64,000 nt of DNA from Candidatus Methanophagales archaeon (GCA_024699715.1 JANPRD010000002.1:155372-219371); one strand, 5' to 3'; shown: positions 49,943 to 60,315, counted from the first letter of the stretch. A program made the numbers and translations. The notes: a model not told the origin generated them from the sequence alone.

Positions 49943-50989
49943 TTATTGAAAAAACGAAAATTTTAAATGGTCATTCGCATGCTGAATGCAATCCGTAAGC
50001 GCTTGCGTCGGCAGTTTTCGCCGATTTAAGATTTTCTTGTCCTCTCCAGATGCTCTTCGTATTTCTCCATCGCTTCTCTTGCTTTTTCTTCCATTCCTAA
50101 CTTCTGGTAAGCCTCTGCAACATGCTTCCACCATGCCCCGTTCTTCTCCGCCTCTTTCTCGCAGTATTCCGCATATTTCGTCATCGCCTCGCCTCGCTTT
50201 CTCCGCATCTCCAAGCTTTTCATATATCTTCGCCACATCTTCCCAGAAGACGCCTTCCTCCTCCGCCTCCTTTAGATAGTATTTCAGTGCATTCTTCCAC
50301 GCATTCTCCGCCCTCTCATTTTTCCCTGCTGATTCCCAGAGCTTCGCAACATCCTCCCAATACCAATTTTCATGAACGGCGAGCCTTTCAAGGCATTCAG
50401 CAGCCTTCTCATTATTTCCTGCCTTCTTCCAAAACTCGTATGCTTCCTTCCAGTAATACTCTTCATTCTTACTCTCCGCAAGTTTCATGTAAAGTTCAGC
50501 GGATTTCTCATATTTGCCCGCTTTTTCGTAGCACCATGCCGCAGATTCAAGCATTCCCGCATTTATGTAGCATTCAGCAGCCTTCTCATAGTCCTCTCTT
50601 TTCTCATATTTCCTCGCAGCCGCCCTGAAATTTTGAGATTTCTCAAGGGATTCCGCACTCCTCAGCCTCTCCGTAATGCTCATTTCAGGCTCCACGAGCC
50701 ACCACGCACCAAAGACAGCAGCAGCCACATAAATAGCGGTTATGAATCCGATGTGCATCGGCTCGCTCCATACATAGCTCTGATATGCCGCATAAGCTGA
50801 AGTTGAGAGCGCAAAAAGCGAAAGAATCGCATATCTTGACCTCGCATAAATTAGTATGACAGTTAGAAAGGCGAAAAGAAGCGCTAATATTCCATAAAAA
50901 AGACCGAGTGCAAGCCTCAGAAGGAATATAAAGCCGAAATAATGCACAATACCTGCGATAACAGCAATCACAGCTGCGATAAACGCCAC
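49943..50989 (-). CDS. TM + TPR-like repeat protein, frameshifted near its C-terminus
   Basis: Repeats YEKAAECYINAGMLESAAWCYEKAGKYEKSAELYMKLAESKNEEYYWKEAYEFWKKAGNNEKAAECLERL. Confidence 0.75.
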   Translation of the reverse strand: MAFIAAVIAVIAGIVHYFGFIFLLRLALGLFYGILALLFAFLTVILIYARSRYAILSLFALSTSAYAAYQSYVWSEPMHIGFITAIYVAAAVFGAWWLVEPEMSITERLRSAESLEKSQNFRAAARKYEKREDYEKAAECYINAGMLESAAWCYEKAGKYEKSAELYMKLAESKNEEYYWKEAYEFWKKAGNNEKAAECLERLAVHENWYWEDVAKLWESAGKNERAENAWKNALKYYLKEAEEEGVFWEDVAKIYEKLGDAEKARRGDDEICGILRERGGEERGMVEACCRGLPEVRNGRKSKRSDGEIRRASGEDKKILNRRKLPTQALTDCIQHANDHLKFSFFQ

Positions 50990-51102
50990 TAATAATGCAG
51001 TAGTTTTGTCCGTTTCTCACCACCCCCCTAAACGCTCAACGCTTCTTCCCTTCTTCCTTTCCTTTCGTTTTTTCCGTCCTTTTTTCGTTTTTTCCGTTTC
51101 TT

Positions 51103-52326
51103 TTACTTCAGCACTTCTCTCGCAATGGTGATGCGTTGAATCTCTGAAGTCCCGACGGCGATGCTCAAAATCCTCGCATCTCTGAAGAAGCGTTCTGCGG
51201 GGCATTCCTTCGTGCAGCCGAAGCCGCCGTGAATTTGAACTGCGTTTGACGCCGCTCTCAACGCCACTTCCGAAGAAAACAACTTCGCCATCGCCGCAAT
51301 TTTCCTGAACGCCTCTATTTTCCTCCGACGCTCCTCTTGCGACACCGCCACTGCTTCCGCACTCAGTCCCCTCTGCTCCTGCTCCTGCGAGAATCGGTAA
51401 AGCACGGCATCCGCAAGGTTCGCCGCTTTGAATGTGAGCAGTCTCGCAGCCTCAATTTCAGTTGCGGTGTCTGCAAGCATGAATTGAACCGCCTCAAAGT
51501 TCGCAATCGGCTGAGAGAACTGCTTTCGCACCTTCGCATACTCGCATGCGAGCTCAAGGCACGCCTCCGCAATGCCTACGCCGACACCGCTCAACGCCAC
51601 TCGCTCAATATTCACCGTTTCCATCGCTATTTTGAAGCCATCCCCCTCCCTTCCGAGCAGATTCTCTTTGGGAACTGCACAATCTTCAAGGCGAATGCCC
51701 GCAACTATGCAACCTCTCATGCCAAGAAGGTCAGCCATTTTCGTGAATTTCATTCCTTTTGTGCCTTTCTCAACGATGAATGCGCTCATTCCCTTGTGCT
51801 TTTTCGCCTTGTCGGTGTAAGCGATGATTGTGTATGTGTCTGCGAGTGCTGCGTTTGTGATGAAAGCCTTCTCGCCGTTCAAAACGAACTCGTCGCCCTC
51901 TCGCACCGCTGTCGTTTGCATCGAAATTGGGTCAGAACCCGCCTGAGGCTCCGTCAGTGCGAAAGCGCCGAGCTTCTCGCCTTCGCATAGCGGGCGCAAG
52001 AATGCCGCTTTCTGCTCTTCAGAGCCTGCGAAGTGCAAAGGGAACATTCCGCCGAGAGATGCGCATGTGAAGAAAGCGACACTCGGACTCGCCTTCGCAA
52101 TTTCCGCAACCGCAAGAACAAAACTGAGCATTGAAGCACTTGCACCGCCGAATTTGCGAGGTAGCGGGATGCTCTGAAACTTCAAATCAAGCAACTTTGA
52201 GCGCAAGCCCTTCGGAATCTTTCCACTGCGGTCTATTTCAGATGCAAGCGGCAGAACCTCGCTCTGTGCGAACTCACGAGCTATCTGCTGAAAACCCTTC
52301 TCCCGCTCACTCAACTCCCATTCCAT
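51103..52326 (-). CDS. Acyl-CoA dehydrogenase
   Basis: GAFALTEPQAGSDPISMQTTAVREGDEFVLNGEKAFITNA, RKQFSQPIANFEAVQF, QIHGGFGCTKECPAERFFRDARILSIAVGTSEIQRITIAREVL. Confidence 0.95.
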   Translation of the reverse strand: MEWELSEREKGFQQIAREFAQSEVLPLASEIDRSGKIPKGLRSKLLDLKFQSIPLPRKFGGASASMLSFVLAVAEIAKASPSVAFFTCASLGGMFPLHFAGSEEQKAAFLRPLCEGEKLGAFALTEPQAGSDPISMQTTAVREGDEFVLNGEKAFITNAALADTYTIIAYTDKAKKHKGMSAFIVEKGTKGMKFTKMADLLGMRGCIVAGIRLEDCAVPKENLLGREGDGFKIAMETVNIERVALSGVGVGIAEACLELACEYAKVRKQFSQPIANFEAVQFMLADTATEIEAARLLTFKAANLADAVLYRFSQEQEQRGLSAEAVAVSQEERRRKIEAFRKIAAMAKLFSSEVALRAASNAVQIHGGFGCTKECPAERFFRDARILSIAVGTSEIQRITIAREVLK

Positions 52327-52365
52327 CCTCTTTCCTTTTATCTTGCAGTAAAAAAGAAAGGAGGG

Positions 52366-53127
52366 ATGTCGTGGCAGGCGGTCTATGTGCTTTGGCTTCG
52401 TGAGATGAAGAGCATGTGGCGAGCGAAAAGCAGGGTGGTGGGAACTTTGGGCATGCCCTTCTTCTTTCTTGCGTTTCTCGGTCTCGGCTTTCAGCGTGCA
52501 GAGATTCCTGGCGTTCCAGCAGGCGAATATGTGCTTTTTCTCACACCCGGAATAATCGGAATGACAATCCTCTTCAGCTCAACATTCGCAGGCATATCCG
52601 TCATTTGGGACAGGCAGTTCGGATTCTTGAAGGAAGTGATGGTCGCACCCGTCTCAAGACTCTCAATTGTGATTGGTCGTGCTTGCGGAGGAGCAACTGT
52701 ATCGCTCATACAGGGCATCTCCATCCTTTTTTTGAGCATTCCGCTCGGCTTCCGCTTTGAATTGTGGGCAATCGCACCCGCTATCGCAGTTATGTGCCTC
52801 ATTTCATTCGGCTTCATCGGTCTCGGCTTGATATTCGCAGCTCTTATGAGCGACCCTCACGGCTTCTCTCTCGTGATGAACTTCGTCGTTTTTCCCATTT
52901 TCCTGCTTTCTGGAGCGCTTTTTCCCGTTGATGCCCTTCCCGCTTGGCTCCTACCCGCATGCTACGCTGACCCCCTGACATACGGCGTTGACTGCTTGAG
53001 ATGCGTCCTCTCGCCTGAAATTGCGAGATTTCCGCTTCTATTGGATTTATCCGTGCTCATTCTCTTCGCTTCACTCACTCTCGGCTCGAGCACACTGCTC
53101 TTTGAACACGCAGAAGTGGAAGGCTGA
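52366..53127 (+). CDS. ABC-2 type transporter permease
   Basis: AGISVIWDRQFGFLKEVMVAPVSRLSIVIGRACGGATVSLIQG; FPIFLLSGALFPVDALPAWL. Confidence 0.92.
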   Translation: MSWQAVYVLWLREMKSMWRAKSRVVGTLGMPFFFLAFLGLGFQRAEIPGVPAGEYVLFLTPGIIGMTILFSSTFAGISVIWDRQFGFLKEVMVAPVSRLSIVIGRACGGATVSLIQGISILFLSIPLGFRFELWAIAPAIAVMCLISFGFIGLGLIFAALMSDPHGFSLVMNFVVFPIFLLSGALFPVDALPAWLLPACYADPLTYGVDCLRCVLSPEIARFPLLLDLSVLILFASLTLGSSTLLFEHAEVEG

Positions 53128-53201
53128 ATTTTAAGCAAGCCTCACAGCAGTTAAGGCAAAGTGTCCGCTTAAGCAAAAATGAAAATGCTCTCTGACCGTG
53201 T

Positions 53202-56200
53202 CTAAACGAAATCTGCGAGAGAGCGTTGGTCTTCTTCTCCGAAAAGCGATTGGACATCTGTGGCGAGTAGTTCAAGCGTCTGCAAAAGCGTCTCGGAAAC
53301 ACGATATTCACGAGCAATCCGCAGTGAAATGTCCAAATATTTCGTGATGTTTGAGGCATAAACAGTAGGAAGGAGCTTTCCGCCACATTTCTTGCATCTG
53401 CCACTCAAAGGAACTCGCCTGTATTTCGCATTGCATTCGGAGCAACGCACTCTTTGCGTGCCGAAAGCCCGCAGGTTTCCTTTAATGTCCCTCAAGAGAT
53501 GGTTTCTAATGATGATTTCAGCGACTTCCCGCTCATCCACAGCTTTGAGCATCTTTGCGAGTTTCAGCTGCGCCTCCATTTTCTCGCTCATCGTTCCCAA
53601 GCGTTTGTATGCGGATTTCAGACAGCCTGAAGCGATTTCGCTTGTTTCGTGTGTGTATTTGAAGCCGTAAGCATCTCTTATTTCGTGAATGCGCTCGGAT
53701 GCGGATGGAATTTCTCCTGCGATTTCTTTCGGGTGCTTGCGAAGTAGTGTCGCCTCGTAGAACGACAAGGGAAATTCATCGCATATTGAGATGTTGTGAG
53801 CTTCTTTGTCCACTTCCTTCGGGTCTATTCTCGGAATTAGGAGGAGGGGAGCGTCCATTTTACCGCCTCGCTTCTCAGGCAGGAAAGAAACGGAGAAGTC
53901 GAGAAGGGCGTCAAGAAGAAGCATTACTGCGTCCTCGTCGCCGTCGCAGTTTCGTCGTTTCGCAGCATGAAAAAATGGGTGAGCGAAGCACACACTCGCC
54001 TTCGTGAAGCCCACAATCCTTCCGAGAATTCCTGCTGATGTGTGCGGTGCAAGCGCAACGACAAGCTTTCCGAGCAGGTCTTCCTTGCGATATGCCTTGT
54101 AGTAGCGTTCAAGCCCATAGAAGCGTTCCAAAAGGTCGTCAATGAACGCAGCAACCTTCAAGAGATAAGATGCTGCGCTCTCTGAGATAATTATGTCCTG
54201 AACTTTCAACTCCAATACTTGCGAATCTGAGACAAGCGGTTTTCCTTCGGCGTCCTCCGTGTAGCCGAGCTCACGAGCCTTCTCAACGCTCAAACCCACC
54301 TCTGAAGGCTTGAAATGCGTTAGCGGCATGTTCGTCATGTCAAAACGAATTGTGCCGTCTTTGAACACGAAAACACCGTTCTTTGCACGCAATATGCCCT
54401 TCGCAAGATGCTCCGCAACCTTATTCTGCGAAATTAATCCCATAACACATTTCACATTATCCTCATGAATGCCTATTTTTGCCGTCGCTTCTTTGAAAAT
54501 CTGCGAAACATCCACGCTCATCTTCTTATTTTTCACTGAAACGCCCGAAAGAGATGCTCCGCAGGCGTCGCAAGTGCTGAAAATTGAGAGATTTCCACAG
54601 CGAGGGCATCTTCTAACGCCGATTTCAACTTCTGCGAACTTATGACGGAGCGCCTCTTTGAGTGAGCGAGTCCTTCCGCCTGCGCTTCCCAGCGGAAAGA
54701 GCGAGTGCGGTGCGGGCTTCATTTTCCTCTCCTTCGCCTTCTCCGGTCTGCCCATTCTCACGCCCACTCTCGTCGGCGCTTTCGTTCTTGTCTTTAGAGG
54801 TTCAACAGCGCTGAAATCCTCACCGATGCCCAGGCAGTGCAATAGCGCTTCAGGATGCTCAACGGCGATAAATTCACGCTCTTCAACGCTGAAGAGACCC
54901 AAGAAACGCTTCTTACGCAAAATGCGGTGAGGAACGAGCAAATCCTCAAGAATACGCTTCACTCTCGCATCTTTCGGGAGCAGAAGCACTTTATTCCCTT
55001 TCTCGTTTTTGTTGAGCGTGCCGTATTTTCTTATGTATTCTGCGAGGAACGCCCTGTCTTCGGCGGAAATATCTTCCCAAAGGTAAGTGTAAGCGGGATG
55101 CAAAGGCACATCATATTTGCGGGAGATTTCAATCGCTTCTCGCATGCTCGGCTTCCTGAAACGGAATTCCTCGCTCAAGCGCTCCGCTTCCTCAGGGTTA
55201 TCAGACAATCTCTCCTTCAGCTCAAGGAGCCACCACTCGTGGCAGTATGCCGCAGGCTCTAAACGACGACCGTTCTCGTTGAAGTCACCGAAGTCAATGA
55301 GAATTTCCCCCAAATCCAAAATCTCAGCGATTTCGTCTCGCAGTGCCTCAACCTCTTCCACGCTCTCAAGTGAGACGACGGAGCCGTCTTTGAGCTTCAC
55401 AGTCGGTCCTTCAATCGCATCAACGGGAGCAACGCAAGCACCCTTACCGGGCATCTCAGGCTTTATCTGCGTGCCTACTGCGAGGAATTCAAGCAGAGCC
55501 ATCGTCGCAGGGTGAATGCCGACGGCTGCGAGACCTGTGTTGCGTGCTCTGCCGTATCGCAGTCTGAAAGAGCCCTTATGCGAAGGCTTACCGAGCATCG
55601 GGCGACCTGCAATCAAATCTGCGAGGAATGTGCCTCCTGCGCTCTTCCCCGTCTTCTTCTCCGCAAGCTCCCTCAACCATTCCCAGCCTTCAACGCCCAA
55701 ACGCTCCACATACTTCAAAATCTTCGTCGCTTTGAGTGCGATGCCCTCGCATATCACGAGAGCCATGCCACCCCTTATTTTGTTCGTCTCCACTCGCTCC
55801 AAGTCCCTGAAGTTCTCCACCTCTGCGTCCTCAGAAGGCTCGCCGTCTATGCAGATCGGACAATTACGAACAATCATCCGCACTTCTTCGTCGCTCGGCG
55901 TGTATTGAAGACCTCTTATTCTGTCGTAAGCGGAGATTTCAAGCACATACCTGTTTATTTCTTCCTCTCTGGGTTTGAACGCTGCGAATCCGAGTTTGCG
56001 ACGCACGATATCTGCGACAAGCACAGAAAGGGCTTGTGCGGTTCCGCCTGCGCTTCTTATGGGACCTGCGTAGTAAATTTTGATGAATTGCGTGCCGTCG
56101 TCGTTCATCGCAGCGGAGACCTTTGAGATGCCCTCAATCGGAGCGGAGACAACGCCTTCAGTGAGTATTGCAATCGCAGTCCTTACCGCTTTCTCAACAA

Positions 56201-56486
56201 CTCGCTCCCGCCTCCTTTCATCTCCGAATCTCGCAGACACAAAATCTTCCGCAATTTTCAGTGCTATTTCTTCTCTGCTGAGTCCAGCACGCTCCAGCGC
56301 CCTTATTCTCTCGCCTATGCCTTTTATGCCGACAAGTGCTTCCACTCGCTCCGCAAGGTCTCTCGTTATTCTTATTTCAGGGTGCGGCGCAGGGTCAAAA
56401 CCTCGCATCCTCGCCTTCTTCGCAATCTCCAACGCTTCGTGCAAGCCCCTCTGCAAGATTTCATCGTAATGCATCGCAGCGCTCAC
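53202..56486 (-). CDS. polC: DNA polymerase D large subunit (DP2), no intein
   Basis: 1094 aa; IYYAGPIRSAGGTAQALSVLVADIVRRKLG, GRPMLGKPSHKGSFRLRYGRARNTGLAAVGIHP, AHPFFHAAKRRNCDGDEDAVMLLLDALLDFSVSFLPEKRGGKMDAPLLL. Confidence 0.97.
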   Translation of the reverse strand: MSAAMHYDEILQRGLHEALEIAKKARMRGFDPAPHPEIRITRDLAERVEALVGIKGIGERIRALERAGLSREEIALKIAEDFVSARFGDERRRERVVEKAVRTAIAILTEGVVSAPIEGISKVSAAMNDDGTQFIKIYYAGPIRSAGGTAQALSVLVADIVRRKLGFAAFKPREEEINRYVLEISAYDRIRGLQYTPSDEEVRMIVRNCPICIDGEPSEDAEVENFRDLERVETNKIRGGMALVICEGIALKATKILKYVERLGVEGWEWLRELAEKKTGKSAGGTFLADLIAGRPMLGKPSHKGSFRLRYGRARNTGLAAVGIHPATMALLEFLAVGTQIKPEMPGKGACVAPVDAIEGPTVKLKDGSVVSLESVEEVEALRDEIAEILDLGEILIDFGDFNENGRRLEPAAYCHEWWLLELKERLSDNPEEAERLSEEFRFRKPSMREAIEISRKYDVPLHPAYTYLWEDISAEDRAFLAEYIRKYGTLNKNEKGNKVLLLPKDARVKRILEDLLVPHRILRKKRFLGLFSVEEREFIAVEHPEALLHCLGIGEDFSAVEPLKTRTKAPTRVGVRMGRPEKAKERKMKPAPHSLFPLGSAGGRTRSLKEALRHKFAEVEIGVRRCPRCGNLSIFSTCDACGASLSGVSVKNKKMSVDVSQIFKEATAKIGIHEDNVKCVMGLISQNKVAEHLAKGILRAKNGVFVFKDGTIRFDMTNMPLTHFKPSEVGLSVEKARELGYTEDAEGKPLVSDSQVLELKVQDIIISESAASYLLKVAAFIDDLLERFYGLERYYKAYRKEDLLGKLVVALAPHTSAGILGRIVGFTKASVCFAHPFFHAAKRRNCDGDEDAVMLLLDALLDFSVSFLPEKRGGKMDAPLLLIPRIDPKEVDKEAHNISICDEFPLSFYEATLLRKHPKEIAGEIPSASERIHEIRDAYGFKYTHETSEIASGCLKSAYKRLGTMSEKMEAQLKLAKMLKAVDEREVAEIIIRNHLLRDIKGNLRAFGTQRVRCSECNAKYRRVPLSGRCKKCGGKLLPTVYASNITKYLDISLRIAREYRVSETLLQTLELLATDVQSLFGEEDQRSLADFV

Positions 56487-56525
56487 TCCTCCCCCGCTCC
56501 CAGTGCTTAGGCTTAAATTGCTCGC

Positions 56526-56750
56526 ATGCGAATGAAAAAGATGCGGACTGAGGTGCTTGTTGACGGTCGGAGCGTTGAACTGAACGATTTCGTGCAGGAA
56601 ATCATCGGAAGGGCGGTTGCTGGTGCGGTCTCAGCCTTGAAGGGCGTTGAAGCGGACTGGAAAACGATTGAAGTGCGAATTTCCCGTGAGGAGCATGCAG
56701 GTGCAGAAGCGAGCAGCAGGCGACGAGTGCGTGAAGAGGCGAGTGCGTGA
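56526..56750 (+). CDS. Small conserved hypothetical protein
   Basis: 74 aa, TEVLVDGRSVELNDFVQEIIGRAVAGAVSALKGVEADWKTIEVRI; overlaps rlmE start. Confidence 0.65.
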   Translation: MRMKKMRTEVLVDGRSVELNDFVQEIIGRAVAGAVSALKGVEADWKTIEVRISREEHAGAEASSRRRVREEASA

Positions 56751-57442
56751 AGAGGAGGAAAGAGAGTAAGAAAATGGTGAAGCCCTCTGAATTGGAAAGG
56801 GACAAGTTCTACAAGCGGGCGAAGGAGAGGGGCTACCGCTCCCGCTCTGCTTTCAAATTGCTTGCCATGCAGAAGCGATTCAAACTCATTCAGCGAGGCG
56901 ATGTCGTTGTTGATTTGGGAGCGGCGCCCGGTGGATGGTCGCAGGTCGCATCCCGCATCGTCGGAAATGAAGGCATCGTTGTGAGCGTGGATTTGCAGCA
57001 TATTTCGCCGAGAGGCATCTCTTCTACCGCAAAGGTGCGTTTTGTGAGGAGCGATATACGAGATGTTGCTTCAACTGTAAGTGCAATTAGGGAGCAGTTA
57101 GAGAGATTTGAAGGCGGAAAGAGGCTCGCAGATGTCGTTCTCTCGGATGCATCGCCGAATTTGAGCGGAAATAAGAGCTATGACCACTACCTCTCTTTCC
57201 TTTTAAGCGTTTCCGCACTCAAAATTGCGGTTGAACTGCTGAGAGAAGGCGGTAACTTCGTTGCAAAGATATTTCAAGGTGAGGACTTCCAACACTTCTA
57301 CAAAATGGTCAAGCAGCATTTCGCATTTGCGAAGCCTTTCACGCCTGAAGCCACACGCAAGCACAGCTCTGAAGTTTATGTCGTGGGAAAACACTTCAAA
57401 GGCAGAAGAGAAGAAACATTTGCAGTAAATGAAGAAAAGTGA
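56747..57442 (+). CDS. rlmE: RlmE/FtsJ-type 2'-O-ribose RNA methyltransferase
   Basis: DKFYKRAKERGYRSRSAFKLLAMQKRF, VVDLGAAPGGWSQVA, VVLSDASPNLSGN, NFVAKIFQGEDF. Confidence 0.95.
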   Translation: MKRRKESKKMVKPSELERDKFYKRAKERGYRSRSAFKLLAMQKRFKLIQRGDVVVDLGAAPGGWSQVASRIVGNEGIVVSVDLQHISPRGISSTAKVRFVRSDIRDVASTVSAIREQLERFEGGKRLADVVLSDASPNLSGNKSYDHYLSFLLSVSALKIAVELLREGGNFVAKIFQGEDFQHFYKMVKQHFAFAKPFTPEATRKHSSEVYVVGKHFKGRREETFAVNEEK

Positions 57443-57583
57443 TCACATCTCCCCTGACCAACCATCATAATGTCGTGTAATGTCTGCGCTTTACCTTCAT
57501 CTGGGAGCAATACAGTCCATATCTTGTGTAAGTCTGAATTTTGTGGATACTGCCAGAAGCAATGAGCAATATGTGGCAAAAAC

Positions 57584-58132
57584 TTAACGCTTATCTCCGC
57601 TCCAAATGGAGGAATTTAAATAATTGCATATCGTTTTGTAAAATGATGTTACTGTTTCAAATATAGCATCTGGTTTTGCCCTTTTCAGAGGCTCTTTGTC
57701 AAGTGAGCCCCAAAGTGCAGCAACTGCATACATACCGGCTGCCTTTGCTGCAATAATATCCTTCGGTTCGTCGCCTACCGCCCAACAATCCTTAGCGATA
57801 ACATTCAAACGATTTGCGGCCTCAATAAATGGTGCAGGGTGCGGTTTATGTTGTGCTGTGTCGTGGTAGCATACAATGACATCAAAAGACCATCCAAAAT
57901 GCCGCACTACTCTCCGCACATAACTTGAAGGGGCTGATGATACGATTGCAAGTTTAACACCTTTGCTCCTTGTGAGCGATAATATCTCATTGATACCATC
58001 ATAAGCGGAAATAGTGGGAATTTTCTGGTATACAATGGACCACTGACGTGCCCTTCTCATGTGTTCAAGATGTCGTGAGTCAACGAGTGTTTGGTCTAAG
58101 TCAAAAATTAGCGCTTTCATTATTCTTTTCAC
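57584..58132 (-). CDS. HAD-superfamily hydrolase
   Basis: MKALIFDLDQTLVDSRHLEHM, LAIVSSAPSSYVRRVVRHFG, WAVGDEPKDIIAAKAAGMYAVAALWG. Confidence 0.9.
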   Translation of the reverse strand: MKRIMKALIFDLDQTLVDSRHLEHMRRARQWSIVYQKIPTISAYDGINEILSLTRSKGVKLAIVSSAPSSYVRRVVRHFGWSFDVIVCYHDTAQHKPHPAPFIEAANRLNVIAKDCWAVGDEPKDIIAAKAAGMYAVAALWGSLDKEPLKRAKPDAIFETVTSFYKTICNYLNSSIWSGDKR

Positions 58133-59207
58133 CCAAATCTAACATCATTTGAACTGATTTCTTGGAGTGATTTTTCTTTTTATCTTGATTTAATAACTCC
58201 CTCTTCACACGCTTCATTTCACTTATTACCAAATCTATGTCATCATCGTTTTCAAAGACTATATCAGCTTGTTTCTCTGAAATCAATTGAGCGTTACCAC
58301 TCGTTTTTGGATGCTCGCTCATAGGATGCCTCAAAACAATGAGAATGCGCTTTTGCTCCTTGCAAAATTTTACAGTATGCATAGTGCCACCTTTTATGCC
58401 AGTTTCAACGACAAATACACCCAACGATAAGCCGCTTTGTATGCGATCTCGCGCTACGAAATAACCTCGATTAGCCTTTGTGCCCCATGAGTATTCAGAA
58501 ACAAGCGCACCATTATTTTCAAGTATGGCATTCGCAAGCTCCTTGTTTTTACTGGGGTAAATAGTATCCAGTCCGTGTGCCAAAACGGCAACGGTTATAC
58601 CATTGGCGTGTAGTGCGCCCCGATGTGCTGCTGCATCAATGCCTTCCGCCAAACCACTAACCACGACATACCCCCTTTCTGCAAAAAGAGCGCTGAGTTT
58701 TTCGGCTGCTTTGATACCATATTCTGTTGGCTCTCTTGTCCCAACAATCGCAATACAGTCCTTATTTAAAGCGTTAGTGTTTCCACGAACATGTAATAAT
58801 AGTGGAGGATTGGGAATTTGTGAAAGACATTTGGGATATTTTGCGTCCTTTATCGAAATTATGTGGATATTATGTTCTTGTGAGCGCTTCCATATTTCTT
58901 GAGCTTTATTCCAACCTACTGTGACAGCCCGAATGTCAGGCACGGAAATCCTCCCAAATCTCTCTTTTGCCTTTTTAAGTATCTCGATTAGATCAGATGG
59001 TCCGGATGGTTCGAATAAATCTGGCATGGAAAGGACTTTCTCAATAGTTCTATAACCAATTTTCGGAGTTTCTTGTAATGCGAGTATTGCAATAGGTTCC
59101 ATTTTTACACCCTTTTTCTTGTATTTACACCGCTCACACAAACCCGCTCCCTCTCCTTTCTCCTCTTTATTATTCATAATATTTATTGTCACTTTGTGTT
59201 TTGCCAA
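58101..59207 (-). CDS. DprA/Smf-like (SLOG) DNA-processing protein
   Basis: YPKCLSQIPNPPLLLHVRGN, IAIVGTREPTEYGIKAAEKLS, VVSGLAEGIDAAAHRGAL, VLAHGLDTIYPSKNKELA, GALVSEY; start may be internal (MEPIAILALQETPKIG). Confidence 0.93.
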   Translation of the reverse strand: MAKHKVTINIMNNKEEKGEGAGLCERCKYKKKGVKMEPIAILALQETPKIGYRTIEKVLSMPDLFEPSGPSDLIEILKKAKERFGRISVPDIRAVTVGWNKAQEIWKRSQEHNIHIISIKDAKYPKCLSQIPNPPLLLHVRGNTNALNKDCIAIVGTREPTEYGIKAAEKLSALFAERGYVVVSGLAEGIDAAAHRGALHANGITVAVLAHGLDTIYPSKNKELANAILENNGALVSEYSWGTKANRGYFVARDRIQSGLSLGVFVVETGIKGGTMHTVKFCKEQKRILIVLRHPMSEHPKTSGNAQLISEKQADIVFENDDDIDLVISEMKRVKRELLNQDKKKNHSKKSVQMMLDLGEKNNESANF

Positions 59208-60048
59208 GTGCGAGCAACGCCACTATTTTAGCTCCAGCACGCTTTAATACCATTTTTCCGGCTTTTAACGATGTGCCAGTTGTCGTTATATCATCCATTA
59301 GAAGAACTTGTTGATCCTTGATTATATTTTTATTTCTCACAGTAAGAGACCTTATTTCTTCTTGTAGATCACGCACTCCACCTATTGCCTTCTTTGGTAT
59401 CTCAAAAGCCCTTGATAGAACGTCCGTTCCGTCAATTCTCTGTGATGAATATTCACATAATCGTTTTGCAATTGTTCTCATACCTGTAAATGCGATACCT
59501 TCCTTGGAAGTTGGATAAACACAAATTACATACTTATCTCTGTCTGAAAGAATGGAATGCAGTCTATTCGTAAAGTAGTTGATTGCTTTTTTGTAATAGT
59601 AATATTCTCCCGATTGAGGATATATTCTTCTTTCATCCTTTTTTATATCAAGAATCATTTGGGAGAACTCATCCATATCCTCGTATGCTCTACCATATTT
59701 GGGATAATATACACCAAGAGTTATTATATTTTCTGGATCTGATTCAATCCGCCTATTCATCTCGGGGTCTTTAAATATTCGACATTGGGATAACAAACCC
59801 AATTTTTTCAAGCGAGAGCGAATAGCACTGGGTTTCCTTTGGAAAATACTTGCGAGTTCATCAATTGATTTACCTCGGAGATAACTATTTCTTAAAGCAT
59901 TATCTTCATCTTCAGTCCATCTCATATAGGCTTTTGGATATTTCTGGCGGATTTCCTTGACATCATACGCCTTCGTCTTGCCATTCTTCTCCATATCTTC
60001 TTCACCAACTTTGATGGTAATAATACTTGCTCTGATAGATTCCTTCAA
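59170..60048 (-). CDS. ComF-like phosphoribosyltransferase with N-terminal helix-turn-helix
   Basis: WTEDEDNALRNSYLRGKSIDELASIFQRKPSAIRSRLKKLG; PRPP-binding motif QQVLLMDDITTTGTSLKAGKMVLKRAGA. Confidence 0.87.
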   Translation of the reverse strand: MKESIRASIITIKVGEEDMEKNGKTKAYDVKEIRQKYPKAYMRWTEDEDNALRNSYLRGKSIDELASIFQRKPSAIRSRLKKLGLLSQCRIFKDPEMNRRIESDPENIITLGVYYPKYGRAYEDMDEFSQMILDIKKDERRIYPQSGEYYYYKKAINYFTNRLHSILSDRDKYVICVYPTSKEGIAFTGMRTIAKRLCEYSSQRIDGTDVLSRAFEIPKKAIGGVRDLQEEIRSLTVRNKNIIKDQQVLLMDDITTTGTSLKAGKMVLKRAGAKIVALLALGKTQSDNKYYE

Positions 60049-60315
60049 TATGTTCTTCTACCTGCTCAAAATTTTATTTCTTACTCTGTCATTATTTACT
60101 CCTCTGCTAAAGCTTGCTCGCAGTTTATGCTTCATCGCTCCCGTTTTAGGTCAGGTGCAGACCACAACGAGCAGACTTGCTTGTTATCATTATGCCATCT
60201 CCCGCCTTCTTACTCATTAAATTTAACTAAGAGAGAAAACAGAGAGAGCGTGAGCGCCTGCGAGAGTGGAGAAATGAAAACGGAGTTAAGGAGGTTCGCA
60301 ACAGTCACCGATAAT

